Assembly: GCF_050937815.1 (NCBI RefSeq)
Contig: NZ_JACDIJ010000010.1
Span: 25,002 to 89,001, forward strand
DNA: 64,000 bases
Direction of reading: 5' to 3'
Source: Treponema_C sp050937815
GTDB lineage: Bacteria > Spirochaetota > Spirochaetia > Treponematales > Treponemataceae
This document shows positions 26,264-34,867 of this stretch, piece by piece (position 1 is the stretch's first letter; the number at the start of each line of letters is the position of its first letter). The notes beneath the pieces are model-generated. The model saw nothing but the letters and a program-made list of their open reading frames with translations, searched no databases and was not told the DNA's origin. A program made the position numbers and the translations under genes.

Positions 26264-27124
26264 CTATTGAAGCAGTGTCAAGACGTTTTGAGTCGTAACG
26301 TTGGCTTGAGCCAGCATTGCGGTACCGGCTTGCGCCAAAATCCGGTTCTTCGTGAAGTCAACCATCTGCTTTGCCATATCGGTATCGCGGATAGTGGATT
26401 CGGCAGCCTGCAGGTTTTCTGCGGCAACGTCGATTCCCTTGACTGTCATTTCGAGCCTGTTTTGGTAGGCACCGAGGTCGGCACGCTGTTTGTTGATTTT
26501 TTTCAAGCCTTCGTCAATGGTTCCGATAGCGCGGTTTGCGTCATCCGGAGCTGCAATAGACATAACTTTTTCGGAACCGATTTCGCGTACGCCTACGGCC
26601 ATAGCGGTCATCGTACCGATAAATACCTGCATGCGCTGATCCATGTTTGCACCGATATGGAGCCACATAGAAGCGGTAACGGTATTTTCACCGGTAGCGC
26701 GGGCAAAACGTCCTGTCAGCATGTTCATACCGTTAAACTGGGCATGACTTGCAATGCGGTCTACTTCGGCTACAAGCTGAGAAACTTCAACTTGAATCTG
26801 CATGCGGTCTTCGTCGCTGTAGATACCGTTGGATGACTGTACTGCAAGTTCACGAATACGGTGCATAATATCGGTGGTTTCCTGCAGGTAGCCTTCGCTT
26901 ACCTGTATAAAACTGATACCGTTTTGCGCGTTGCGTGAAGCTTGGTTTAAGCCGCGGATTTGTGAGCGCATTTTTTCCGACACAGCCAAACCGGAAGCGT
27001 CGTCACCGGCACGGTTGATTTTCATACCGGAAGACAATTTTTCCATGTCTTTAGCCTGTGCCAGGTTTGTAACACCCAAGACACGGTTCGAGTACATTGC
27101 CGACATGTTGTGATTGATAATCAT
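26264..27124 (-). CDS. flaB: Flagellar filament core flagellin (first flaB)
   Basis: The 286-residue flagellin begins MIINHNMSAMYSNRVLGV at 27124, preceded by GGAGGAATCTC. The upstream in-frame extension is rejected because all FlaB proteins start at this motif. N- and C-terminal D0/D1 helices are intact (LSSGMKINRAGDDASGLAVSEKMRS; DMAKQMVDFTKNRILAQAGTAMLAQANVTTQNVLTLL). It is closely related to, but distinct from, the product of 25032-25889, as in treponemes with several FlaB subunits. It is driven by the sigma-28-like site at 27291-27318 and is likely subject to CsrA/FliW control through its leader. Confidence 0.95.
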   Translation of the reverse strand: MIINHNMSAMYSNRVLGVTNLAQAKDMEKLSSGMKINRAGDDASGLAVSEKMRSQIRGLNQASRNAQNGISFIQVSEGYLQETTDIMHRIRELAVQSSNGIYSDEDRMQIQVEVSQLVAEVDRIASHAQFNGMNMLTGRFARATGENTVTASMWLHIGANMDQRMQVFIGTMTAMAVGVREIGSEKVMSIAAPDDANRAIGTIDEGLKKINKQRADLGAYQNRLEMTVKGIDVAAENLQAAESTIRDTDMAKQMVDFTKNRILAQAGTAMLAQANVTTQNVLTLLQ

Positions 27125-27130
27125 GAGATT

Positions 27131-27171
27131 CCTCCATGAAGATATATAAAGACAGCATCCTTGCTGTCTTT
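27131..27171 (-). promoter_or_regulatory. Candidate CsrA-binding leader of flaB
   Basis: On the minus strand a perfect 9-bp stem (AAAGACAGC/GCTGTCTTT, 27171-27148) presents the hexaloop AAGGAT, reproducing the CARGGAUG core of high-affinity CsrA sites. A second site, CATGGAGGAAT, overlaps the ribosome site at 27131-27135. The two-site layout parallels the hag leader of Bacillus subtilis. Confidence 0.6.
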
Positions 27172-27290
27172 TTTTTGTGTAAACGGCCATGAAGTAATTA
27201 CAAGGCTACAGTCACGGCTTTTACACAGCAAGAGCTTCCTAATTGTTTTTCTTCAACGAAGGATTACAATTATGGTTCTCTACACATATT

Positions 27291-27318
27291 TCATCGGCAT
27301 ACGGTATAAAAAACTTTA
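27291..27318 (-). promoter_or_regulatory. Sigma-28-like promoter of flaB
   Basis: On the minus strand TAAAGTTT (27318-27311) and GCCGATGA (27298-27291) are separated by 12 bases. The enteric FliA consensus is TAAAGTTT-N11-GCCGATAA, so only one spacer base and one hexamer base differ. It gives a leader of about 160 bases. Confidence 0.75.
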
Positions 27319-27349
27319 GTTTTTATTTGAAAAATGATATACTTTTTAT

Positions 27350-28120
27350 ATGTACAAAACCGTTTACTGTCCTTTTTGCGGAAAAAAAGGGGCGCAAGAA
27401 CTTATTTTTTCTTTTAAAAGGAGCAAGGAAGGATGCCGCCGGTTTTTTCGCTGTCATGACGATGAACAGCCTGCCGATATATGCAGTTCCGATACGTGCA
27501 GCGGGGGCAAAAAAAGGGGCTGCGGCGGTATTTTTGTTCATCCCGATTGTTTTATATCTGCGGAAGCGCAAAAAAAACGCTATCTTTTGCATAATAACAG
27601 TCTTGCCGATAAAGGGTATCGTTCGTTTTTAGCCGATTTTGCGGATACCGCACTGTTTTACATAAAAAAACTGCTTGGCCGGCCGCCGCACACCGTTTTC
27701 GATTACGGCTGCGGAAACGGCGCCTTAGTTGAACTTTTAGCCTCTTATACGCGCAGCGGGCTTTTGCCCGAAGATACCGAGATTCGCGGCTGGGATCCTT
27801 TTTTTGCCCCCGGCGTACAGTTTTTTCCCGGCGGCGCGGATGCGGTGCTTTGTCTTGAAGTCGCCGAACATTTTGAAAGCCCGCACGAGGGCTTTGCAGG
27901 CCTTGCGCGTGCATGCAAAGCCGGAGGCATTCTTGCAGTGCACACGCTCTTTGCGCCCGATAACGTTGACGATTTTAAAAGCTGGTGGTATAAAGAAGAT
28001 CCAACCCACGTAAGTTTTTATACACAAAAAGCACTTGAGTTGTGCGCAAAGCGTGCGGGCTTTGAATATTGCGGTACTTATAGTAATTGCAGTATTTTAC
28101 GCGCCGCCTTTCCGCGGTGA
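27350..28120 (+). CDS. Class I SAM-dependent methyltransferase with N-terminal Cys-rich region
   Basis: The 256-residue protein begins with CPFCGKKG and further cysteines (FFRCHDDEQ, CSSDTC, GCGG), suggesting a zinc site in the first 60 residues. The SAM-binding motif I, VFDYGCGNG, lies near residue 123, followed by RGWDPF and CLEVAEHF. The C-terminal DPTHVSFYTQKALELCAKRAGF is common in Methyltransf_23-like proteins. The acceptor is unknown. Its last 43 bases overlap the 3' end of rdgB on the other strand. Confidence 0.8.
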   Translation: MYKTVYCPFCGKKGAQELIFSFKRSKEGCRRFFRCHDDEQPADICSSDTCSGGKKRGCGGIFVHPDCFISAEAQKKRYLLHNNSLADKGYRSFLADFADTALFYIKKLLGRPPHTVFDYGCGNGALVELLASYTRSGLLPEDTEIRGWDPFFAPGVQFFPGGADAVLCLEVAEHFESPHEGFAGLARACKAGGILAVHTLFAPDNVDDFKSWWYKEDPTHVSFYTQKALELCAKRAGFEYCGTYSNCSILRAAFPR

Positions 28121-28758
28121 GACATTTTGTTTTTTTCTTCGTCGGACAGCTCGGCAACCGTTTTTCCGTATTCGCTTAAAAACACGATAGGGTCGTAACC
28201 GAAACCGCCTTGACCGCGGCTTTGTTCGATGTTTTCTATCAGGGTGCCTTCAAATGTTTCCTGAACGCAATAAAAACGCTCTTTTCCCAAATATAACACC
28301 ATTGCGCATACATAGCGGCATCGGCGCGCTTTATCGGCTGAGAGCGGCGCTTTATGCGCTGCAAGCGGCTGTGCGGTTTTTTCGGCCGTTTGCACGGCTG
28401 CGCATACCGCTTCATCAACGGCTTGTAAAAGCAGACGGTTTTGCTCTTCCTGCGGAATCTTCGTTCCGTCGGGCCTTCCTTTCGGAAAGGCGCTTCCGGC
28501 ATAGCGTGCCGAATAGATACCGGGTGCGCCGCCGAGAATGTCGACGCAAATGCCCGAATCGTCGGCAAGTACCGGTTCTTTGACAATTTCCCACAGGGCG
28601 CGCGCTTTTATCAAGGCGTTTTCAAAAAAACCGTTTCCGTTTTCAATCGGGTTAAAGTCGATTCCCTTATCCGAAGGAATTAAAATTGTATGGCCGCGGC
28701 AAATTTCCTGCATTTCCTTTTTTTTGTGCAGGTTGCCCGTTGCAAGATACAGAGTCAT
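28078..28758 (-). CDS. rdgB: Non-canonical purine NTP pyrophosphatase
   Basis: The 226-residue protein has TGNLHKKKE at residues 7-15, FFENALIKARAL near 44, ADDSGICVD near 66 with the catalytic Asp, SARYAG, and GQGGFGYDPIVF near the C-terminus. It removes ITP, dITP and XTP from the nucleotide pool. It is about 25 residues longer than usual because of an Ala-rich insertion around VQTAEKTAQPLAAHKAP. It overlaps the methyltransferase tail to tail. Confidence 0.93.
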   Translation of the reverse strand: MTLYLATGNLHKKKEMQEICRGHTILIPSDKGIDFNPIENGNGFFENALIKARALWEIVKEPVLADDSGICVDILGGAPGIYSARYAGSAFPKGRPDGTKIPQEEQNRLLLQAVDEAVCAAVQTAEKTAQPLAAHKAPLSADKARRCRYVCAMVLYLGKERFYCVQETFEGTLIENIEQSRGQGGFGYDPIVFLSEYGKTVAELSDEEKNKMSHRGKAARKILQLL

Positions 28759-28781
28759 AAAAAAAGTATAGCGTTTTTTTT

Positions 28782-29654
28782 CTATTTATACCAGTCTATA
28801 ATCCGCTGTGTGCCGCTTTCGGCAAAGCCTCGGTTTTCAAGTTCTTCGTACAGTTTCAAAACGGTATCCAAAACCGGTAATTTTTTGTTTTGTTCGCTCA
28901 TAACGCTTTGTCCGATTTTCATATCTTTTATAAAGTGTTTGATAAAAAAACCGGGTGCAAAATCGTTTTGAAGCATTTTGGGCACATTGTAATCCATTTG
29001 CCAACTTCCCGCCGCTCCTTTTGCAATGGCTTGTAAAATAATTTCCGCATTCAAGTTGTTTTGCAATGCATAAGCCGCTGCTTCGGCACAACCTGCAATC
29101 GTCCCGGCTATAGCTATTTGATTGCATGCCTTACAATGCTGACCGCTTCCGGCAGGTCCTATATGAGTAATTGTTTTTCCCATAATTTGGAAGAGGGGCA
29201 ACAGTTCCGCAAAGTCTTCTTTATCGGCACCGACCATTATCGAAAGGGTTGCATTTTGCGCTCCCGTGTCACCTCCGGAAACGGGGGCATCGGCAACGCG
29301 GAATTTTTTATGCGCAAATTCTGCAGAATGTGCGGTATCGTACAAGCGCTTTGCCAAAACGGGGGAGGATGTGGTCATATCGACTAAAAAAGCTCCCGTT
29401 CCGGCATGGCGGAAAATGCCTTTTTCTCCCAAATATACTTGTTCGACATCGGAAGGATAACCGACAATCGTAAACACCGCCTGCGCCCCTTGTACGCATT
29501 CGGCTATTGTTGCGGCGGGTTCTATACCGTACTGCTTTAAGGCTTCACATTTTGCCGGGCTGCGGTTGTATATTTTTACCTTGTGTCCCGCCTGTGCCAG
29601 ATGACGCGCCATTGAAGAGCCCATAACGCCGGCTCCTATCCATGCTATATTCAT
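28782..29654 (-). CDS. Beta-hydroxyacid dehydrogenase (GarR/3-hydroxyisobutyrate dehydrogenase family)
   Basis: From MNIAWIGAGVMGSSMARHLAQAG (29654, GGAG ribosome site) the product has 290 residues. It shows the Rossmann GxGxMG motif, the substrate-binding DAPVSGGDTGA near 121, and GSGQHCKACNQI with the catalytic Lys near 172. Members reversibly reduce tartronate semialdehyde, methylmalonate semialdehyde or similar 3-oxo acids. As last gene of the catabolic cluster it probably handles the semialdehyde left after aldol cleavage. Confidence 0.87.
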   Translation of the reverse strand: MNIAWIGAGVMGSSMARHLAQAGHKVKIYNRSPAKCEALKQYGIEPAATIAECVQGAQAVFTIVGYPSDVEQVYLGEKGIFRHAGTGAFLVDMTTSSPVLAKRLYDTAHSAEFAHKKFRVADAPVSGGDTGAQNATLSIMVGADKEDFAELLPLFQIMGKTITHIGPAGSGQHCKACNQIAIAGTIAGCAEAAAYALQNNLNAEIILQAIAKGAAGSWQMDYNVPKMLQNDFAPGFFIKHFIKDMKIGQSVMSEQNKKLPVLDTVLKLYEELENRGFAESGTQRIIDWYK

Positions 29655-29735
29655 ATCCTGCTCCAAAAACTGAACTTCAGTGCATACTCGATTTTGAATT
29701 TCGAGCCGCACTGTTCTCTTAGATTATCTTTTTTA

Positions 29736-30695
29736 TTAAGAATTTACAATATTGACCGGAGTCCCTTTTAAAAAATGCTTTAAGTTATCAACGGCAATAT
29801 TCATTAAACGCTGCCGTGACTCTTTCGGTGCCCAAGCGATATGCGGTGTGATAATACAATTTTTTGCTTTTAAAAGCGGATTTGTTTTTAAAATCGGTTC
29901 ACTTGAAACGACATCGGCTGCATAATAATAAACCTTACCGCTGTTGAGCGCTTCAGCCATATCATCTTCTTTAACCAAGGGGCCGCGTGATGTATTAATG
30001 ATAATGACATTGTTTTTCATTTTTTCTATGCTGTGTCGGTTTATCATTCCCTCGGTCGACGGGAACAGCGGAACATGCAGAGAAATTACATCGGACTGCT
30101 TATAGAGTGTTTCAAGAGGAACATAAGAAGCCAATTTTCGCCCCTCATCGCTTTTATATTCATCATAGGCGATAACATTCATACCAAGTGCTTGCGCTAT
30201 TTTTGCCGTACTTTGTCCGATACGGCCGAAACCGATTACTCCTAAGGTTTTACCGGCAAGTTCAATCAGCGGGTAGTCCCAAAAACACCAATCGGGATTG
30301 GAAGTCCAGCGCCCTTCATACACTGCTGTGCAATGATGTGCAACATGGTGACAGATTTCCAGTAAGAGTGCAAAGACATATTGCGAAACGGCTTGTGTTC
30401 CGTAAGTGGGAATATTTGAAACTATAATATTCTTTTCTTTAGCTGCCTGAACATCTATGACATTATAACCGGTTGCGAGCACACCGATGAATTTCAAATG
30501 CGGACATGCATGTATCGTTTGTTTTGTAATCGGTGTTTTGTTTGTATATACATAAGCGGCGTTGCCGATACGTTCAATTATTTTATCGGCAGGGGTTCGG
30601 TCGTAGACGGTTAAATCTCCAAGCTGTCCTAATTCGTCCCAAGATAAATCTCCCGGATTTTCGGTATATCCGTCCAATACAACAATTTTTTCCAT
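29736..30695 (-). CDS. NAD-dependent D-2-hydroxyacid dehydrogenase
   Basis: The 319-residue enzyme has the NAD motif GVIGFGRIGQSTAKIAQALGM near residues 150-170, the Arg segment NTSRGPLV near 234, and the catalytic His in THIAWAPKESRQRL near 283. The Trp after the His is typical of glycerate/hydroxypyruvate and related dehydrogenases. It interconverts a 2-oxo acid and its D-2-hydroxy acid. It is separated by 81 bases from the next gene. A second enzyme of this family lies at 34868. Confidence 0.88.
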   Translation of the reverse strand: MEKIVVLDGYTENPGDLSWDELGQLGDLTVYDRTPADKIIERIGNAAYVYTNKTPITKQTIHACPHLKFIGVLATGYNVIDVQAAKEKNIIVSNIPTYGTQAVSQYVFALLLEICHHVAHHCTAVYEGRWTSNPDWCFWDYPLIELAGKTLGVIGFGRIGQSTAKIAQALGMNVIAYDEYKSDEGRKLASYVPLETLYKQSDVISLHVPLFPSTEGMINRHSIEKMKNNVIIINTSRGPLVKEDDMAEALNSGKVYYYAADVVSSEPILKTNPLLKAKNCIITPHIAWAPKESRQRLMNIAVDNLKHFLKGTPVNIVNS

Positions 30696-30745
30696 TTTTT
30701 TTCCTCAAAACAGTATACAGATTTTTATTTTTCGATAAAGGAGGG

Positions 30746-30788
30746 AAGGGGCTGTTTCGAAAGTCTCTGAGCTGTTCGTCAGCCCCTT
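30746..30788 (-). other. Long-loop hairpin between aldolase and dehydrogenase genes
   Basis: AAGGGGCTG (30746-30754) and CAGCCCCTT (30780-30788) form a 9-bp stem around a 25-base loop. On the minus strand the tail is CCCTCC rather than T-rich, so it is likely an mRNA element that reduces or stabilises the distal part of the operon. Confidence 0.45.
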
Positions 30789-30807
30789 TTTTAAGTAAAA
30801 ATAATTT

Positions 30808-31599
30808 TTACTTTGATAAAAACTCCTTCATTGCCGCCCCTTGTTGGTTTATAAAATTATTATACACCTTTATTTGGTCTCCGAAACAAATATCTTTTAC
30901 GCCTAAATCAAGATAATATTGCACGTCCTCAATTTTTCCGTAAATTTCACAGCGCGGCCGCACTCCGTGTTTTAGTGCGGTTTCAATCATTTTACGCTCT
31001 GCAGCCTTGCATTCTTCCTTAAAGTCGGCAACATTGTATCCGTTGCTCATAGAAAAATCGGAAGGTCCGAATTGAACCATATCCACACCTTTTACGGAAC
31101 AGATTTCTTCAATATTGTCCATAGCTTCTTTTTTTTCAATCATAAAGGCTAAAACAATATCGTTTACCCGTTCCAAATGATCCATTTGTTTAAGGAAGGG
31201 CTGGTAACCGATAAATCTTCGGTTCGGATATCCGAAGCGGCCGCCTGAAACGACGGAATCTCCTTTCATAATTTTAACGGCTTCCCGAACTTCATCGGCG
31301 GTATGTACATCCGTAAACAAAATAGCTTGAAATCCCGAAGCCGCCGCCTTTTGTGCAACATATCCGGCATTTTGAAAGTCTACCTTTATCATTGTTCCCA
31401 TATTGGAAAGTTCTGCCGCTCGTGCAATGTTTTCCAAATCGTATTGCGTAAAGGGGGAATATTCGGCAACATATTCGATATAATCAAAATTACCGCTGTT
31501 TCCTACCAATTCAACTAAAAAAGGCCATGTTGTAGACATTCGTGTGCCTAATGTTTTTTCTCCCGAACGAATGGCATCTCGTAACCGATTGTTTTTCAT
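30808..31599 (-). CDS. HpcH/HpaI family aldolase
   Basis: The 263-residue TIM-barrel protein has LGTRMSTTWPFLVELVGNSGNFDYIEY at the start, FQAILFTDVHTADEV in the middle and MVQFGPSDFSMSNG near residue 170, where the pyruvate/oxaloacetate-binding Gly-Pro-Ser/Asp lies. Metal-dependent enzymes of this family split 4-hydroxy-2-oxo acids to pyruvate and an aldehyde. In this cluster the aldehyde could feed the dehydrogenases at 28782 or 33310. A GGAG site precedes the ATG. Confidence 0.85.
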   Translation of the reverse strand: MKNNRLRDAIRSGEKTLGTRMSTTWPFLVELVGNSGNFDYIEYVAEYSPFTQYDLENIARAAELSNMGTMIKVDFQNAGYVAQKAAASGFQAILFTDVHTADEVREAVKIMKGDSVVSGGRFGYPNRRFIGYQPFLKQMDHLERVNDIVLAFMIEKKEAMDNIEEICSVKGVDMVQFGPSDFSMSNGYNVADFKEECKAAERKMIETALKHGVRPRCEIYGKIEDVQYYLDLGVKDICFGDQIKVYNNFINQQGAAMKEFLSK

Positions 31600-31679
31600 A
31601 ACCGTCTCCTATAAAAGTTTTGTAAAGAATTAATTCGCAGTCCTCGTTTGAGAACCGAAGATTTTTTTGTTTTCCCTGT

Positions 31680-32384
31680 TTAATCATATACGCCTTTGAG
31701 GATTTCCGCAATCATTAGAGCGTCCGTAGTTTTTTTTATCATGTTTTGACGTTTTTTTTCCGCTTCGGTTATTCTTTTTACATTATCTAAGATTGATGTA
31801 ACCATTTCCGAAGAGAATTTTACGGCACCGTTTTCATCCATATGAATTATATCTTTTGGCATTACATGCATACCGCAAATGTTAACGGGAACATTGATGG
31901 CTTCAATTGCAAAAGGACCATGTCCGGCAGTTACACCTGTAAGCATATATTGAACATTGAGGGCTCGTATTTCATCAACATCCCGTGATGGTCCATCGCT
32001 TAAAACTCCTACTACTCCCATTGATTTAAAAGCTGTTAACATATTTCCTCCCAATAAACCGTTTCTTTTTTTTATTTTAGGAGGGAAATTTTGTTTTACA
32101 GCCAAAACAATGGGATCTTTTATCTTATCCAATGCCAATAACAAATCTTTAAAGGTTAAGCGTTCATAAAGAGGGTCAGGCATGCCATAAACTACGGTTA
32201 CCACAACTCCTGCTTTAGGCCCGAGATTTGGGAACATACATTTCAATGTCTGATTTGTGTACCAATGTCCGTTCCATGGATGATATTGTCCTAAACAAGT
32301 GTCGTGCTTTTGCGGATAAGTTGCAATAGCATTCGTAATACTTGGTGTGTCGTATTTTTCTAATTCTTTTAACAAATCTTTCAT
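31680..32384 (-). CDS. RraA/HMG-type aldolase family protein
   Basis: The 234-residue protein has DGPSRDVDEIRALNVQYMLTGVTAGHGP near residues 125-153, the RraA-family signature with the metal-site and catalytic Arg/Asp. Catabolic members are 4-hydroxy-4-methyl-2-oxoglutarate aldolases or oxaloacetate decarboxylases; others only inhibit RNase E. Placement three bases from the DapA-like gene and among aldolases argues for a catabolic lyase or decarboxylase. Confidence 0.83.
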   Translation of the reverse strand: MKDLLKELEKYDTPSITNAIATYPQKHDTCLGQYHPWNGHWYTNQTLKCMFPNLGPKAGVVVTVVYGMPDPLYERLTFKDLLLALDKIKDPIVLAVKQNFPPKIKKRNGLLGGNMLTAFKSMGVVGVLSDGPSRDVDEIRALNVQYMLTGVTAGHGPFAIEAINVPVNICGMHVMPKDIIHMDENGAVKFSSEMVTSILDNVKRITEAEKKRQNMIKKTTDALMIAEILKGVYD

Positions 32385-32387
32385 GAT

Positions 32388-33296
32388 TTAATTTTCCCTG
32401 TGTAAAAAGTTGGCTTTTTTCATTTGTTCCTTCATAAGGTTAAGGATTGATTCATCTGAAGGCAAACTGGGACGATAGGGAAGTCCAACATCCTGGCCAT
32501 TTAAATTTGCATAATCTTTTGTTCCGACAGGAAAACTTGCTTTATCCAGCATCAGTCTGAGAGGATTTAATGTGCGCTGAAACTCTAAAGCGCGCTTAAT
32601 ATTTCCTTTGATATATGAACGATAAATATTGCAAACTAATTCTGGAAATATGTTTGCCATTGTAGCAACGGCTCCATGTCCGCCGTGTACAAGTGTTCCA
32701 TATATTAAAGTATCTTTACCGCCAAGGACTTTAAAGGAAGTATTTATAGTTCTTCTTATTAGTTCGCTGGTAAGTGTCATATCGCCGCTTGAATCTTTAA
32801 TTCCGACAATATTTTCATGTTTTTCGACTAATTTTACAACTAGATCTGCTGTTAAACTATAACCGATACGACCGGGATTATTATAAAGCAGCATGTGTTT
32901 TCCATCTATTGCCTGTGCAATAGCAGAAAAATGATTTAATAATTCGTTTTCATTGGGTCTTAAAAACATAGGTTGTAAAATTGAAACTGCACATGCACCA
33001 AGTGAAAAAGCATTTTGTGCTAGCTTAATACATTTTTTTGTACTGATAGCACCTATTCCAAAATATACCGGTACGCGTTTTTTTGTTTGATCAACAATAA
33101 TTTTTAGACCTTTGTATTGTTCTTCTTCTTCAATAGCATAAAATTCCCCATTGCTTCCAAAAGCCAAGATTCCTTCAACACCGCCTTCAATGATAAAATC
33201 AACTTGTTTTCTTAGTTTGAACTCATCGATTTTTTCGTTTTCATCAATTGGAGTTAGTATTGGAGGAATAATACCCTTAATATACTCAGTTTGCAT
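32388..33296 (-). CDS. DapA-family lyase/dehydratase
   Basis: The 302-residue protein has GSNGEFYAIEEEEQ near 47, the catalytic-relay Tyr in LLYNNPGRIGYSLTADL near 135-150, and the Schiff-base Lys in GIKDSSGDM near 164. These features are those of the dihydrodipicolinate synthase/N-acetylneuraminate lyase superfamily. The context (no lysine genes, sugar-acid-type enzymes around) favours a catabolic aldolase or 2-keto-3-deoxy-acid dehydratase. It has a strong GGAG site. Confidence 0.87.
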   Translation of the reverse strand: MQTEYIKGIIPPILTPIDENEKIDEFKLRKQVDFIIEGGVEGILAFGSNGEFYAIEEEEQYKGLKIIVDQTKKRVPVYFGIGAISTKKCIKLAQNAFSLGACAVSILQPMFLRPNENELLNHFSAIAQAIDGKHMLLYNNPGRIGYSLTADLVVKLVEKHENIVGIKDSSGDMTLTSELIRRTINTSFKVLGGKDTLIYGTLVHGGHGAVATMANIFPELVCNIYRSYIKGNIKRALEFQRTLNPLRLMLDKASFPVGTKDYANLNGQDVGLPYRPSLPSDESILNLMKEQMKKANFLHREN

Positions 33297-33309
33297 TTTT
33301 TCTCCAAAA

Positions 33310-34821
33310 TTAAATTGTACCGTCCCAAGTCGATACTTTAGTTACCTTACGTTCGATATCATCGAACCAACGGCTTGTAACGGTTTTTGTTTCTGTAAAG
33401 AATTTATAACCGTCTTTTCCCAAACAGTGTAAATCACCGATAAAAGAATCTTTATGGCCTGAAAACGGGAACATTCCGACCGGCACAGGAATGGCAACAT
33501 TCACGCCAACCATACCTCCGTCCGTGTGTCGGGCAAATTCACGAGCGTAATATCCGCTTTGTGTAAAAATAGCCGACCCGTTGGCAAATCTGTTTCCGTT
33601 CATTACCTGAAGTCCTTCTTCAAAAGAATTTACTCTTTTTATACAAAGTACCGGTCCGAAAATCTCTGACTGTCCGACAGTCATTTCCGAAGAAACATAA
33701 TCTAAAATTGTCGGACCTAAATAAAATCCGTTTTCAAAACCTTTCGGATAACATTCCCGCCCATCCAGCACAAGTTTTGCTCCTTCTTGAATTCCTTTAT
33801 TTATCCAATCAATAATTGATTGACGGTGTTTAGCGCTTATTACAGGTCCCATGTCCGTACTTTTGTCATATCCGGGGCCGATCTTTAGATTTTTTGCCAA
33901 TTCAACCAATTCAGATACTAAAGCATCTGCAACGGCATTATGTACAACTATTACAGGCAGAGCCATACAGCGTTCACCGGCACAACCGTATGCAGCATTA
34001 ATAATAGCAGCGGCTGTACGTTTTACAGGTACATCATCCATAATCAAAGCATGGTTTTTAGCTTCACCTTGAACTTGAACTCTTTTTCCTGCTTGGGCAG
34101 CAACCGAATACACATGTTTTCCTACATCTGTTGTGCCGACAAAAGAAATGCCTTTTATTCTTGCATCGGTTAATAATATTTCAGCTTCCGTTCTCGAGCA
34201 AGTAACAATATTTAAAACTCCGTCTGGCAATCCTGCTTCTTTATACAATTCGGCAAAACGAAGAGCACTTAATGGTGTAGTAGAAGATGCTTTAATAACA
34301 ATTGTATTACCACATGCAATACAAATCGGTGTCATCCAGCCCATAGGAATCATGGACGGAAAATTAAAAGGTGAAATTCCCGCAAAGACTCCCAACGGCT
34401 GACGATAAGATACTGTATCAAATCCGGAAGAAGTATCCATTAAACTTTCACCCATCATTAACGAAGGTGCGGCAATGGCCTGTTCGGTTCCTTCTTTTGC
34501 CTTTAAAACGTCCCCTTCGGCCTCAAACCAGTTTTTTCCGTTTTCAAGTGCAACTAAATGTGTCAATTCTTCCATATTTTGAATAATCAAATCACGAAGT
34601 TTATATAATATCTGTGTTCGTTTTAAAACAGGTGTTGCCGACCATCCTTTATATGCAGCATGAGCAGCAGATATGGCCATTTCTATTTCTTCTTTCGTAC
34701 ACTGGGGAATTCGCGAAATAATTTCACCTGTGCTCGGATTATACTGATCATTATACTTATCTGTCTTTGAATCAATAAATGTACCGTTAATAAACGGTTT
34801 AACTGTTTGTAGTTCTTTCAT
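33310..34821 (-). CDS. mmsA: CoA-acylating (methyl)malonate-semialdehyde dehydrogenase
   Basis: Starting at MKELQTVKPFING (34821, GGAG eight bases upstream) the product has 503 residues. It shows GISPFNFPSMIPMGW, the catalytic Cys in GERCMALPV near residue 285, and the C-terminal PVPVGMFPFSGHKDSFIGDLHCLGKDG that separates MmsA/IolA from other aldehyde dehydrogenases. It oxidises malonate or methylmalonate semialdehyde with NAD+ and CoA to acetyl- or propionyl-CoA and CO2. It is the likely exit step of this cluster. Confidence 0.92.
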   Translation of the reverse strand: MKELQTVKPFINGTFIDSKTDKYNDQYNPSTGEIISRIPQCTKEEIEMAISAAHAAYKGWSATPVLKRTQILYKLRDLIIQNMEELTHLVALENGKNWFEAEGDVLKAKEGTEQAIAAPSLMMGESLMDTSSGFDTVSYRQPLGVFAGISPFNFPSMIPMGWMTPICIACGNTIVIKASSTTPLSALRFAELYKEAGLPDGVLNIVTCSRTEAEILLTDARIKGISFVGTTDVGKHVYSVAAQAGKRVQVQGEAKNHALIMDDVPVKRTAAAIINAAYGCAGERCMALPVIVVHNAVADALVSELVELAKNLKIGPGYDKSTDMGPVISAKHRQSIIDWINKGIQEGAKLVLDGRECYPKGFENGFYLGPTILDYVSSEMTVGQSEIFGPVLCIKRVNSFEEGLQVMNGNRFANGSAIFTQSGYYAREFARHTDGGMVGVNVAIPVPVGMFPFSGHKDSFIGDLHCLGKDGYKFFTETKTVTSRWFDDIERKVTKVSTWDGTI

Positions 34822-34867
34822 AAAATCTCCATCAATATTCTTGTGTTTTGGAAACACACACTAAAAA

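Noticed and set aside
27148..27178. Plus-strand rho-independent terminator
   Set aside because: The stem followed by eight T looks like one, but no plus-strand gene ends here. On the minus strand it is the flaB leader hairpin.
27243..27632. Plus-strand frame overlapping the methyltransferase start
   Set aside because: It is out of frame with the recognisable SAM-binding protein and has no homology features.
30746..30792. Rho-independent terminator ending the catabolic transcript
   Set aside because: The T-run is on the plus strand, where no gene ends; on the transcribed strand the tail is CCCTCC.
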